A DNA stretch of 64,000 nt from Protonemura montana. Lineage: Eukaryota > Arthropoda > Insecta > Plecoptera > Nemouridae. This document shows positions 11,566 through 21,599 of this stretch, in pieces (positions within the stretch are counted from its first letter, which is position 1; each line of letters opens with the position of its first letter). The stretch spans positions 315,001 through 379,000 of the forward strand of contig OX387609.1 of assembly GCA_947568835.1 (NCBI GenBank), written 5' to 3'. Both the position numbers and the translations under genes were made by a program. The notes below the pieces were generated by a model. It was given only the letters and a program-made list of their open reading frames with translations. It made no database searches and was not told the origin of the DNA.

Positions 11566-12835
11566 GCACTGTTTTGACATCTGTCTATGTGGCACTGGTC
11601 TAATGGCGTCGGTGAATGAGTGGATGATGATGAACCTAACCTAGCCTAGAAGGGAGGAGGTGAAACCCGGTGCCGGCTCGTAGCCTACTCCTGTCGAAGA
11701 GCACCAAGGGGACCACCGGCTTAACGTCCCTTCCGAAGGACGGTACAACGCGAACAACAGGATTCCTCCACAAATCCATGCTGTCGAGAGGTTGATAAGC
11801 AAGGCGAGTGAAGTTGCTGAACTAACTTTCATCCCTCTAGCCTCTTTCACGAACAGAACTGGTCATGTGCATGATAGGCAACCATTCAATACCCGACCCA
11901 GCGCAGTGTTGCTTAACTTTCATCCCTCCAACGTCTCTCCCGAACAGAACTGGTCATGTGTATGGTCACCCATCCAATACCTGACCCAGCGCAGTGTTGC
12001 TTAACTTTCATGCATCTAACCTCTCTCCCGAACAGAACTGGTCATGTGTATGATGGTCACCCATCCAATACCTGACCCAGCGCAGTGTTGCTTAACTTTC
12101 ATCCCTCCAACCTCTCTCCCGAACAGAACTGGTCATGTGTATGATGGTCACCCATCCAATACCTGACCCAGCGCAGTGTTACTTAACTTTCAACCCTCTA
12201 ACCTCTCTCCCGAACAGAACTGGTCAAGTGTATGATGGTCACCCATGCAATACCTGACCCAGCGCAGTGTTGCTTAACTTTCATCCCTCCAACCTCTCTC
12301 CCGAACAGAACTGGTCATGTGTATGATGGTCACCCATCCAATACCTGACCCAGCGCAGTGTTGCTTAACTTTCATCCCTCCAACCTCTCTCCCGAACAGA
12401 AGTGGTCATGTGTATGATGGTCACCCATCCAATACCTGACCCAGCGCAGTGTTGCTTAACTTTCATCCCTCCAACCTCTCTCCCGAACAGAACTGGTCAT
12501 GTGTATGATGGTCACCCATCCAATACCTGACACAGCGCAGTGTTGCTTAACTTTCATCCCTCCAACCTCTCTCCCGAACAGAACTGGTCATGTGTATAAT
12601 GGTCACACATCCAAAACCTGACCCAGCGCAGTGTTGCTTAACTTTCATCCCTCCAACCTCTCTCCTAACAGAACTGGTCATGTGTACGATGATCACCCAT
12701 CCAATACCTGACCCAGCGCAGTGTTGCTTAACTTTCATCCCTCCAACCTCTCTCCTGAACAGAACTGGTCATGTGTATGATGGTCACCCATCCAATACCT
12801 GATTCAGCGCAGTGTTGTTTAACTTCGGTGACTTG
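11566..12835 (-). mobile_element. 5S-rRNA-derived SINE with 11 promoter monomers
   Basis: Read on the minus strand, the right end keeps a 5S-like start (GTCACCGAAGTTAA). About eleven 91-bp monomers with box A, intermediate element and box C follow. Next comes the SINE body with CGACAGCATGGATTTGTGG, GGGACGTTAAGCCGGTGG and GCCGGCACCGGGTTT, then GGTTAGGTTCATCATC and the 3' part. The conserved body resembles central domains shared among metazoan SINE families, though I cannot name which. Classification as SINE3 type (5S head) follows from the internal promoter. Confidence 0.88.
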
Positions 12836-13024
12836 GTAGCTAAGTCATACCTATGTGGGTATCCTATGTATCTCCATATGTATTTTTAAGTATTATATTG
12901 TATTTTGAAATGTCTTTTTAACACTGACCTGTCTGCCCTGCTGAAAATTCTTAGCAAGATCTTGCAAGATCTTGCAAGATCTTGCCAATTTCTTGGCAAT
13001 TTGTGATGGTCTTAACGCATGAAA

Positions 13025-13712
13025 GCAAATAAAGACAACATTAAATTTTTCACAGATAATAGAACACGTGATAGGATTTCGATCTGTAATGGTCTAAATT
13101 TTTGGCCCAGCTCTGGACAAAAAAAGGCTAATCTCAACCAAAATTTTGTTATCAATTATTTGCGAGAAAATGAAGTTGGGGTACTCCCTTGAAATTTTCA
13201 CAGATGAATGAGTACGTGATGGGCTTTTGATCTGTGATGGTCTTAACTTTTGGCCCAGCCCAGGACAAAAAAAGGCTAACTTTTACAAAATTTTGGTTAT
13301 CAATTTTTTGCGAGAAAATGAAGAGGGGGTACTCCCTTGAAATTTTTACAGATGATAGAGTACGTGATGGGCTTTCGATCAGTGATGGTCTTAAATTTTG
13401 GGTCAGCCCTGGACAAAAAAAGGCTAACTTTAACCAAAATTTTGTTATCAATTATTTGCGAGAAAATGAAGTGGGGGTACTCCCTTAAAAATTTCACAGA
13501 TGATAGAGTTCGTGATGGGCTTTCGATTCGTGATGGTCTTAATTTTTGGCCCAGCCCTGGACAAAAAAGGCTAACTTTTACAAAATTTTGGTTATCATTT
13601 TTTTGCGAGAAAATGAAGGGGGGGTTCTCCCTTGAAATTTTCACAGATGATAGAGTACGTGATGGGCTTTCGATCTGTGATGGTCTTAATTTTTGGCCCA
13701 GCCCTGGACAGA
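13025..13712. repeat. 148-bp tandem array, about 4.6 copies
   Basis: GGACAAAAAAAGGCTAA recurs at 13115, 13263, 13411, 13559 and 13706, giving periods of 148, 148, 148 and 147 bp. Units include TTTGCGAGAAAATGAAG and GTGATGGGCTTTCGATC. Long open frames on both strands (up to 126 codons) arise because the unit contains few stops. No protein family is recognised, and copy-to-copy changes show no codon pattern. Confidence 0.93.
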
Positions 13713-13841
13713 AATGAGAATAAGCCTTGAAAACTCATAAACGCTAGCCTTCAAAAATACGTGATGTACTGAACGAAACAGGCTTATCACGTAGGCCATC
13801 ACGTACATCAGGCCATCACGTACTCAATATACGTACTCAAA

Positions 13842-14078
13842 TACACAATACATTAGTTTTTAAGTTATTGACCCTGATTATTTTGTTTAGATGCATTTAG
13901 GAAGCTTGAACTTGGTAATTGTTATAATTTTATGTGGTTCTTTTGTTATTGGAAAATTGTCAGGACTGCTCAAACCTCTGAAGAAGTAACTAGTATATGT
14001 TACGAAACGTTGGGAAATTTAGTAGCCCTTTACTTAGCATTCAAAACCCAGTTCAAATAGTTTTTCTAAAAATCTTAT
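13842..14078 (+). mobile_element. Penelope-like element 3' end fragment
   Basis: About 237 bp nearly identical to the 3' ends of the two larger PLE copies (50,985-51,217 and 60,745-60,981). It starts at TACACAATACATTA and ends with GTTTTTCTAAAA. It carries the hammerhead-like motif but none of the coding region, so it is a strongly 5'-truncated or solo terminal copy. It sits between the 148-bp array and the right TIR of the surrounding element. Confidence 0.88.
13951..14013 (+). ncRNA. Hammerhead ribozyme-like motif in PLE 3' end
   Basis: The conserved core is present in the right order. A GTC cleavage triplet is at 13959-13961, followed by a short stem I (AGG...CCT). CTGAAGA at 13978-13984 fits CUGANGA, and stem II is GTAAC/GTTAC around TAGTATAT. 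GAAA at 14004-14007 is followed by C that can pair with the G of GTC. Stem III is only 1-2 bp, as is known for PLE hammerheads, which may need dimers to act. The assignment rests on motif and element family; activity is not shown. Confidence 0.7.
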
Positions 14079-14201
14079 AAGAACTTGGCAAGATCTTAAA
14101 CAATCGTGGCAAGTTCTTGGCAAGATCTTGCAAGTTCTTGGCAAGATCTTACAAGATCTTGTAAGATCTTACAAGATCTTACGTAAGATTTTTCAGCAGG
14201 G

Positions 14202-14540
14202 TGTTTAATCAAACAAATTTTAAGAACATTACAAGCAAACAAAAAAAGTGTAGAATTTTGCTCTGATGAAACTGTTTTTTTCCTAAAAAAAAGCTTGGCG
14301 TAATTCAACATAAGATGTGTTACAATTGTCGACAATGATTTCTGCAAAGGTGATGTTTGTGACCTCTTTCCGACAGACTTCCTCATCACTGCGTCAATTT
14401 AACCGAGCTAAGCCGACGTCAACTTTGTCGTAAGGCCGCGACAATTCAGATAAATCTTAATCATATCAAGCCTAACGAAGAGTTAACGATGAGAATCCAA
14501 ACCAACGAACCTTTCCGAGACCGACGGAAAGCAGACAGCC
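14202..14540 (-). other. Unassigned, with a possible terminal exon at 14283-14388
   Basis: On the minus strand an acceptor-like TTGACGCAG is followed by an open frame reading DEEVCRKEVTNITFAEII, then a Cys-containing stretch, to a stop at 14283. Composition looks protein-like, but the segment is short (about 34 codons) and no upstream exon was found. The rest of the interval shows nothing. Confidence 0.22.
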
Positions 14541-15461
14541 AAACGGTCTACACCGAACGGTTTGGCGTGTTGGAAACACCGGTTCTCGTTAGATCACCAA
14601 AGTTAAGCAACATTGCGCTGAGTCAGGTATTGAATGGGTGACCATCATACACACGACCAGTTCTGTTCGGGAGAGAGGTTGGAGGGATGGAAGTTAAGCA
14701 ACACTGCGCTGGGTCAGGTATTGGATGGGTGACCATCATACACATGACCAGTTCTGTCCGGGAGAGAGGTTGGAGGGATGAAAGTTAACCAACACTGCAC
14801 TGGGTCAGGTATTGAATGGGTGACCATCATACACATGACCAGTTCTGTTCGGGAGAGAGGTTGGAGGGATGAAAGTTAAGCAACAGTGCGCTGGGTCAGG
14901 TATTGAATGGGTGACCATCATACACATGACCAGTTCTGTTCGGGAGAGAGGTTGGAGGGATGAAAGTTAAGCAACACTGCGCTGGGTCAGGTATTGGATG
15001 GGTGACCATCATACACATGACCAGTTCTGTTCGGGAAAGAGGTTGGAGGGATGAAAGTTAAGCAACACTGCGCTGAGTCAGGTATTTGATGGGTGGCCAT
15101 CATACACATGACCAGTTCTGTTCGGGAGAGAGGTTGGAGGGATGAAAGTTAGTACAGCAACTTCACTCGCCTTGCTTATCAACCTCTCGACAGCATGGAT
15201 TTGTGGAGGAATCCTGCTGTTCGAGTTGTACCGTCCTTCGGAAGGGACGTTAAGCCGGTGGTCCCCTTGGTGCTTTTCGACAGGAGTAGGCTACGTGCCG
15301 GCACCGGGTTTCCCCTCCTCCCTTCTAGGCTAGGTTAGGTTCATCATCATCCTCATCATCATCCACTCATTCACCGACGCCATTAGACCAGTGCCGCAGG
15401 GCCAGTTGTCAAAACAGTGCGTCGTTAAACACCACAAATAATAATAACAAACGGTCTACAC
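14541..15461 (+). mobile_element. Complete 5S-derived SINE with 13-bp target-site duplications
   Basis: AAACGGTCTACAC occurs immediately before (14541-14553) and after (15449-15461) the element, a perfect 13-bp target-site duplication. The element starts CGAACGGTTTGGCGTG. It continues with a 5S-like head (TTCTCGTTAGATCACC), six 91-bp monomers, the SINE body at about 15147-15335 and a CATCATC stretch. It ends GTCGTTAAACACCAC followed by an AATAAT tail. This locus defines the ends of the family and indicates LINE-mediated insertion. The monomer array lies wholly within the duplicated target. Confidence 0.92.
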
Positions 15462-15635
15462 ACACCGATCGCCACGGTAATGTGAGACCTCACCGCCCGA
15501 TGTCACGACCGTAACCAATCCCGCCAAGCGTTGCTCGGTCTTCGAGCCTGATGAACGACTGGCCAATCACAGGCTCGATTGGGCTTCGACCTTACGCTTA
15601 TCCTGACCACCCAGTACTGAACAGAAAACAGCTGT

Positions 15636-15760
15636 CAAGGTGTTTTATTATTAACAACACTATAACCGTCTCAAAAATTGATGCCCAAACGCAGACTCAA
15701 CCCCGATCTCCACCTGTCGCGGGTGTTGCTCTAACCAATTGAGCTACTTGGACACTGGAT
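15636..15760 (-). mobile_element. tRNA-derived SINE (short), minus orientation
   Basis: Reading leftward from 15760: GTCCAAGTAGCTCAATTGG (box A region TAGCTCAATTGG), GACAGGTGGAGATCGGGG and a weakened box B. Then comes CATCAATTTTTGAGACGG and an ATAATAAAA tail. It has the same head as the 52-bp arrays at 33.7 and 35.2 kb. Length about 120 bp. Confidence 0.8.
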
Positions 15761-15765
15761 TGTTT

Positions 15766-15875
15766 TTAGATAGCTCAATGGTTCAGAGCAACTCCCGCGA
15801 CAGGTTCGAGTCCCCATTTGGCCATCAATTTTTGAGACGGTTATTGTGTTGATAATAATAAAATACCCCGCGCAT
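15766..15875 (+). mobile_element. tRNA-derived SINE (short), plus orientation, head-to-head with its neighbour
   Basis: Starts TAGCTCAATGGTTCAGAGC (box A), then CGACAGGTTCGAGTCCCC (good box B, GGTTCGAGTCC), then CATCAATTTTTGAGACGG and a GATAATAATAAAA tail. Its head is separated from the inverted copy by about 10 bp, so both promoters face outward from a shared centre. Confidence 0.82.
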
Positions 15876-17539
15876 TGCAAGCGTTTGCAATTAAAATCAG
15901 ATTTCATCCTAAGCTGTCTAGGTGGCTTATAAGCTGCGACTACCAGCTGTTTTCGCAGTATGAAAGATGACCAAGACAAGGCGGTGGAAACGTTGGTTTA
16001 AGCTTAAACAATTTTGACAGAACTGCAAGCTTGACCAACGTCAGCCAGTGGCTCCAAACCACTCCTTGCCGCACTCATCTGTTTCCATCAAGTATCCTTC
16101 TTAGGTGCAGACAAGTGCAACAATTGGTTATTAAACAGCTGAGAATGGACGACGCTCACGTGCTTACTGGGTCATTCACCGATCGCTATCAATTCTTGTT
16201 AACAAAACTTACCTTCCAGTGACGGGAGCTTTTGTTTGCAGGTCCCTTGCGTTCACAATCGGGTGTCGTTGTATCGGATTGCCGACGTCAATTGTTATAT
16301 CAGTCACTTGTTCTCCTCGGCACTCGACTGATCCCTTGCGAAGCGTGGTGTGCGGTCAGTTGTCCCAAGTTTCCCCGATCTGCAATTATACATCAGTGTT
16401 AAAGCTTCCTGGAGCGCGTTTAGTCTTTCCTGAAGTTCCTGAAGGCTTAGAGAAACAAGTTCTGCTAGAAGTGTGAAAGTCATTTTATTTTTATGAGTAT
16501 CAAAGAGTCGATATGATCTCCAAATTTGGAAAAGTAGCGGGAAAATTGTTGAAATGTGTCTGCGGTGTAGCAGCACACGTAAGTTCAGGGCGATATGATG
16601 ATGAGTTTAATTGTGAAGTATTGTGATGGGATTGGATGGTCGCATGGGACGGCAGCGGAAAGTTTGTATCTGTAACATTACAAAGCTTGTGGCTGCTGTC
16701 GAACTGGTCTGGACATTTGAAATAGCGGCAAGGGAGGCTGGGATTGGGCCGAGCTGACAGAGCAAAGTGGGCACAATTTAGGAGCGGTACTTGAGATTGT
16801 TATTGAAAATATTATTTGCTAGTTACTAGCAAGCAGAAAAACGTGTAATTAATTTGAAACTATAAAAATGGATTTAAAATTGTCCATACAAAATCAGTAT
16901 TTGGCCAGAAGGATTTTAGATATTCTGTAAAATGCCAAATATAGCAATTAAAAATCTGAAAAAATAATTCACGTTTGATCACAGAAAGTAGCATTATGAA
17001 TTTAAAAAGAATGAATCAACATGATGCAGAAATGTGGGATCAGACATGTGAACAAGCCTTGCAATCATCTGGATCAGTTTGCTTTCATTACAATGTATGT
17101 ATGGAAAGAAAGCAATGAAACAGAAGACTATCATAAAAATGTAGTTGTAAATAATTAATCTCGTAGGTCACCCGAAGTTTTCCAAGAGCTGAGACAGGGA
17201 ACTGGATGTTGGAAAATTATGCTAACAGATTTTCTATTGCCGAGCGAAAAACGAATCAATTTATTCGATCAAGTGTGTGGTTAAATGAAACAAGTGTTTT
17301 AGGTGAAAATGGCGAGATAACAGTTGGAAACCTGTTGCTAAGTAAAGCCATCTATAAACCTACCCTGAGCACGGCCCCCAAGTAACTTTCAATGCACAAT
17401 TATCTTGCAGTTATTCGGTTTAATAATAGTGCGTAGCTCTCTAATTATTAACTAATATTATATTGGAGAGTTTTGTCTCACAAACAGAACTGGTTGTGTC
17501 AGGATTTGTACATTTATAACGCAATAAATCAAGTTGTCT
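15876..17539. other. Unassigned single-copy sequence
   Basis: Apart from the small minus-strand frame at 16304-16483, listed separately, no repeat or gene is recognised. The portion after 16,800 is AT-rich. Confidence 0.4.
16304..16483 (-). CDS. Hypothetical 59-residue protein, helical N-terminus
   Basis: The frame begins MTFTLLAELVSLSLQELQER and continues as a leucine/glutamate-rich amphipathic stretch to about residue 33, compatible with a short coiled coil. A charged tail ends AEENK. The open frame extends upstream of this methionine, so the start is uncertain. No family is recognised and no clear splice sites bound it. It could be one exon of a larger gene or chance; the helical periodicity is the only positive evidence. 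Confidence 0.25.
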   Translation of the reverse strand: MTFTLLAELVSLSLQELQERLNALQEALTLMYNCRSGKLGTTDRTPRFARDQSSAEENK

Positions 17540-17559
17540 TATCACCCAGCTAGCGGGTC

Positions 17560-17720
17560 GACCAGGCGTCCACTCAACGGTTTCCCGGCTCAAAATGGCG
17601 GAGCTAGGTAATATTTCCGAGTGCCCCGCCTAACGAAGACTATGGACGGCGCGTGCCGTCAAACCAATGGTAGAACAATGTCAACCAATGACGACCGACT
17701 TCACAGTAATATTTGAAATG
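17560..17720 (+). promoter_or_regulatory. Possible promoter and first-exon start
   Basis: A locally CG-richer patch contains CAAAATGGCGGAGCTAG followed by GTAATATT. This could be a start codon (M-A-E-L) spliced at once, and the AAAATGGCGG core also resembles a YY1-type initiator site. Two CCAAT words follow, at 17665 and 17689. No downstream exon could be tied to it. Confidence 0.25.
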
Positions 17721-19479
17721 TGAAAATCACAAATAAATTCGATAAAATTAAAGGCCAATGAAAGAATGATGAGAAAAGTGGAGATAATTATAGAAAATAA
17801 ATATAATCGTCAAGTTTCCCACGTGTACCACCCGGTATAAGTTTATAAATTATTTATCGATGAGGGTAATAATTTGAATATTGTGTTCTAGCCAGCCCTG
17901 GCTTTCAGGCAATCTTGAGCCGGCAAAACTAATTTCATAGCACGAGACGAAACTAAAGTATCAGGATTGTTCAATTATTGGCAAAATCAAAGAAAAACAA
18001 ATTGTGAAACTTACGGGACGGCGTTGATCGCGGTTAGAGGAACGATTACACTTATTTTTTAAGATTTTAATCGAATGTTTTTAGGACGAGTTCACGTTCA
18101 TTGGCGGGAAACAGAGGGGGAAGATGTCGCGTCTCTTTGACCCAAGTCAAAAGTCATACTGGAGTGTAATAAAAATATGTGTAATAAAATATCAGCGGGT
18201 TTCATGGTGATGTTTAGATGACAAATATCTGCATGGGAGAAACTTGAGATGGGTTGGGCATCAAACGAAATTAAATTAGATGGGTTAATAATATCAGAGA
18301 AAATACTCTCCAGTCTTCATTTGTCTCTTGCAGTGACGTGCGACTACGGAGTCAAAATGTTGTCCACGTATAAGCGTGAACTCAAATAAACAGTAAATAA
18401 TATCTTAGTTGATAATTAGCGCTAGAGAACAAAAAGAAATCACTCACGGAATGACACCGACGCGGTGGAAATGAGTTGGTAGATTTATTTGCAAGACAAT
18501 GTCTGGGTCGACAAGTTCACCAAGAGTCCAGCTGATCTCGATGTCACCAACCAATCTCCACTCATCACAGTTCGTGTCGTAGTTCGTGAGAGGAATTCAT
18601 CGTCCGTTCGATCGTTGCCCAAACATCAAAAGTAACAAAATCAAGCAATACATGCAATAACAGCTGCTAGCAGACTTGACACGAGATCACGAGAGTAAAA
18701 TAAACCGACGTCGGCAAGGTACGTATTTGTTTTAAATTTCAGTAACCCATCTAAATTGTAGTCACACAACAAATCGGTCCTACTCGTCTCGTCCCATTTA
18801 TTAGAGTCTCAAGCAAAGACCATAGACAATGTTCTTTTAGTATCTTAGTTAAACTGTCCCAAATGACAACAAAACGCCTCTGAATTTTCTGCAGCTGTTC
18901 TGGTCGCTGTTTTTGAAATCTCTGGCAAATCGTTGGTCGGGTTGTAAATCTTACTTCGCTGCTAGGATCGGTCTGCTCGTAAACGTCGAGTCGGTGACAT
19001 TCCAACCTCAGGGATATGGGATAATATCGAATCAAATCGCAATACCTTCTAAACAGTCTAGTTGACACTGAAACATACGTTGGTATTCGGGTAGTTAGTC
19101 GACATGTCTCCAAGATCTGCTTCCTTCCTTCCTTGAGATTGTATGTCTCAATTACTCACGGTTTAATTAACAATTAGTAATCCCTTGGAGTTATTTCTCT
19201 GTAAATGCACTGCCGATCAGCGAGAGCCAAATCCGCGCTGTTTTGAAAAGCACTCGTATTTGCTTCCACAACACTCGCCAATGTTTGGCAGACTGACCTA
19301 CTAACATGCGCTCTGTGACTTCTGCACATGGTCCCCCGAGGAGGGGTGGATCATACCGCCCCTACTCTGACCACAGCTCCCACGTCTCACGCGTAGTACT
19401 TATAAATCTTTCCTGATTTATTCTTACCCAATCAAATTGTTGAATACTAACCAACATTCCTTTATTATCCACTCACCCC
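17721..19479. other. Unassigned sequence with a 120-codon minus-strand open frame
   Basis: The minus-strand frame 18751-19113 (starts METCRLTTRIPTYVS, contains QRFQKQRPEQLQKIQRRF) is long for this AT content and free of tandem repeats. I recognise no domain. It may be an exon or a remnant of a repeat. Nothing else in the interval is supportable. Confidence 0.3.
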
Positions 19480-20421
19480 ACGGTTTGGCGTGTTGGAAAC
19501 ACTGGTTCTCATAAAATCACCTAAGTTAAGCAACACTGCGCTGGGTCAGGTATTGCATGGGTGACCATCATACACATGACCAGTTCTGTTCAGGAGAGAG
19601 GTTGGAGGGATGAAAGTTAAGCAACACTGCGCTGGGTCAGGTATTGGATGGGTGACCATCATACACATGACCAGTTCTGTTCGGGAGAGAGGTTGGAGGG
19701 ATGAAAGTTAAGCAACACTGCGCTGGGTCTGGTTTGGATGGGTGACCATCATACACATGACCAGTTCTGTTCGTGAGAGAGGTTGGAGGGATGAAAGTTA
19801 AGCAACACTGCGCTGGGTCAGGTATTGCATGGGTAACCATCATACACATGACCAGCTCTGTTCGTGAGAGAGGTTGGAGGGATGAAAGTTAAGCAACACT
19901 GCGCTGGGTCAGGTATTGGATGGGTGACCATCATACACATGACCAGTTCTGTTTGGGAGAGAGGTTGGAGGGATGAAAGTTAAGCAACACTGCGCTGAGT
20001 CAGGTATTGGATGGGTGACCATCATACACATGACCAGTTCTGTTCGGGAGAGAGGTTGGAGGGATGAAAGTTAAGCAACACTGCGCTGAGTCAGGTATTG
20101 GATGGGTGACCATCATACACATGACCAGTTCTGTTCGGGAGAGAGGTTGGAGGGATGAAAGTTAGTACAGCAACTTCACTCGCCTTGCTTATCAACCTCT
20201 CGACAGCATGGATTTGTGGAGGAATCCTGTTGTTCGCGTTGTACCGTCCTTCGGAAGGGACGTTAAGCCGGTGGTCCCCTTGGTGCTCTTCGACAGGAGT
20301 AGGCTACGTGCCGGCACCGGGTTTCACCTCCTCCCTTCTAGGCTAGGTTAGGTTGATCATCATCCACTCATTCACCGACGCCATTAGACCAGTGCCACAT
20401 AGACAGATGTCAAAACAGTGC
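19480..20421 (+). mobile_element. 5S-derived SINE with 7 promoter monomers
   Basis: Starts ACGGTTTGGCGTGTTGGAAA, followed by a 5S-like head and seven 91-bp monomers at about 19523-20155. The same body as the other loci follows (GGGACGTTAAGCCGGTGG, GCCGGCACCGGGTTT) up to GTCAAAACAGTGC. The short tail seen at 15.4 kb is replaced by the 159-bp segment shared with the 11.4-kb locus. Confidence 0.9.
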
Positions 20422-20580
20422 AAGTCAATCAACATGAACAGCTTGAATTCAATTTCCTGGAATACATTTGTTAACCTCTGATTAGCAAAGAAGCCTGCAT
20501 TTCTTGGTGTTATTATAATATTACATTTAAAAGCCCGTGCACTCGAACAACCATTCAGAATATCAATCTCTGGTCTTACA
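20422..20580 (+). repeat. 159-bp segment attached to the 3' side of a 5S-SINE, copy 2
   Basis: Near-identical inverted partner of 11407-11565. The match ends abruptly at TGTAAGACCAGAGATTGA on both sides, so the two loci share one sequence of SINE plus extension. Confidence 0.8.
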
Positions 20581-21050
20581 TTGCCTGGCGTTGATCTTAC
20601 AGCATTCGTTTCTCTCTTGAAACTAACATGCGTTTTGTGATTTCAGTTGTGTAAAGCTTCGCTGTTCACTTTTACTCTCTGGGAGCACATTAATTTTATT
20701 GAGCAATTATTATTAATTATTATGTCGAACTATTAGTGCAGTGATTGAACTCGGTGAACTATCATCGGTATGACCAACAGATCAGCTCGGTAGGAGATCT
20801 AGCAATGCACGGCTCTCTGATTCAAGTTACATTACAGTTTCCTGGGATGAAAGTCAAGAACGAATGACTGGAATTAATGTGTGTTTGTCTAGGTTTAAAA
20901 GTGAGGGTAGTTGACTGGAGATGTTACCAACTCTTGCTGATCTATGTGGGTCAGACAGAGACAGACTCTAGCCCCGTCTGTGTTGTGCAAGTGAGAGAGA
21001 AGATACTGTCATGTTATGCTTCTCTCATGAACCAGCCTCGTACACATTCC
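20581..21050. other. Unassigned sequence
   Basis: No convincing exon, repeat or RNA gene. A 66-codon frame at 20877-21077 has no recognisable content. Confidence 0.4.
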
Positions 21051-21240
21051 ATGAAGCCAATGCTCGGACAGAACTAGTATGAAATGTTGCATGAAATGTC
21101 TCCAGATATTACCAATCATCAGCCCACGCTATGACCCGGAGGTCATGCTTTCATTCACCGAGACCCAGACCCCTCTTACACATCCCACCCTGTTGTAATA
21201 ACTTGCGTCGTCAAACACTAAAAATCAATAAATAAATTGT
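21051..21240 (+). repeat. SINE-like repeat, copy upstream of the Myb/SANT gene
   Basis: Shares CATTCCATGAAGCCAATGCT, CATTCACCGAG, CCCAGACCCCTCTT and the tail TAACTTGCGTCGTCAAACAC with 23085-23385. The tail resembles that of the 5S-SINE (GTCGTTAAACACCA), so a common LINE partner may mobilise both. It ends in an ATAAATAAAT stretch. Confidence 0.7.
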
Positions 21241-21370
21241 ATACGTAGCTGATAACAATAATAATAATAATAGTAAGATTATTGTCGATTTTGATCAATA
21301 CATTTGATCAACACAGACAGTCATTATTTAATTAAAAAATACAGAATGTTCAGTGTGACAATGTCCTTTT

Positions 21371-21599
21371 AAACCTCCTATTAACCTCCTATTAGCTATT
21401 CACCCATTAAGCTAAAAGGAGGTTGTAAAACGGTGGGTGTATTACCACGCCAGTTAGACCTCCTATTAAACTAATCGTCGAATAGCGGCAAATCGCGCCG
21501 GAGCAATTTTTGTTTTTGAAATTGGTACCCCTAATCGCATATCTCGTGACGATTCGACGGCGCCTACTTCACATTAATAGCATTCGACTGTCAACAAAG
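21371..21599 (+). promoter_or_regulatory. Upstream region of the Myb/SANT gene with repeated ACCTCCTATTA words
   Basis: ACCTCCTATTA occurs near 21374, 21385 and 21459, and an inverted AAAGGAGGTT lies near 21416. The first and inverted copies can pair around ATTCACCCATTAAGC. Position directly upstream of the first exon suggests a promoter or 5' leader role, which is inference. Confidence 0.3.

Larger units (their letters stand above)
12936..14201. mobile_element. TIR-bounded non-autonomous element (class unresolved)
   Basis: The ends are inverted copies: the left begins CCCTGCTGAAAATTCTTA and the right ends TAAGATTTTTCAGCAGGG. Both continue into period-10 stretches made of the self-complementary word GCAAGATCTT. 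Inside lie a 148-bp tandem array and a PLE 3' end, so it looks like a composite that has trapped other sequence. No transposase is present and no clear target-site duplication was found. A DNA transposon derivative is the most likely identity. Confidence 0.65.

Noticed and set aside
13152-13717. Overlapping 99-126-codon frames on both strands
   Set aside because: Explained by the stop-poor 148-bp tandem unit; no family motif and no splice or start context.
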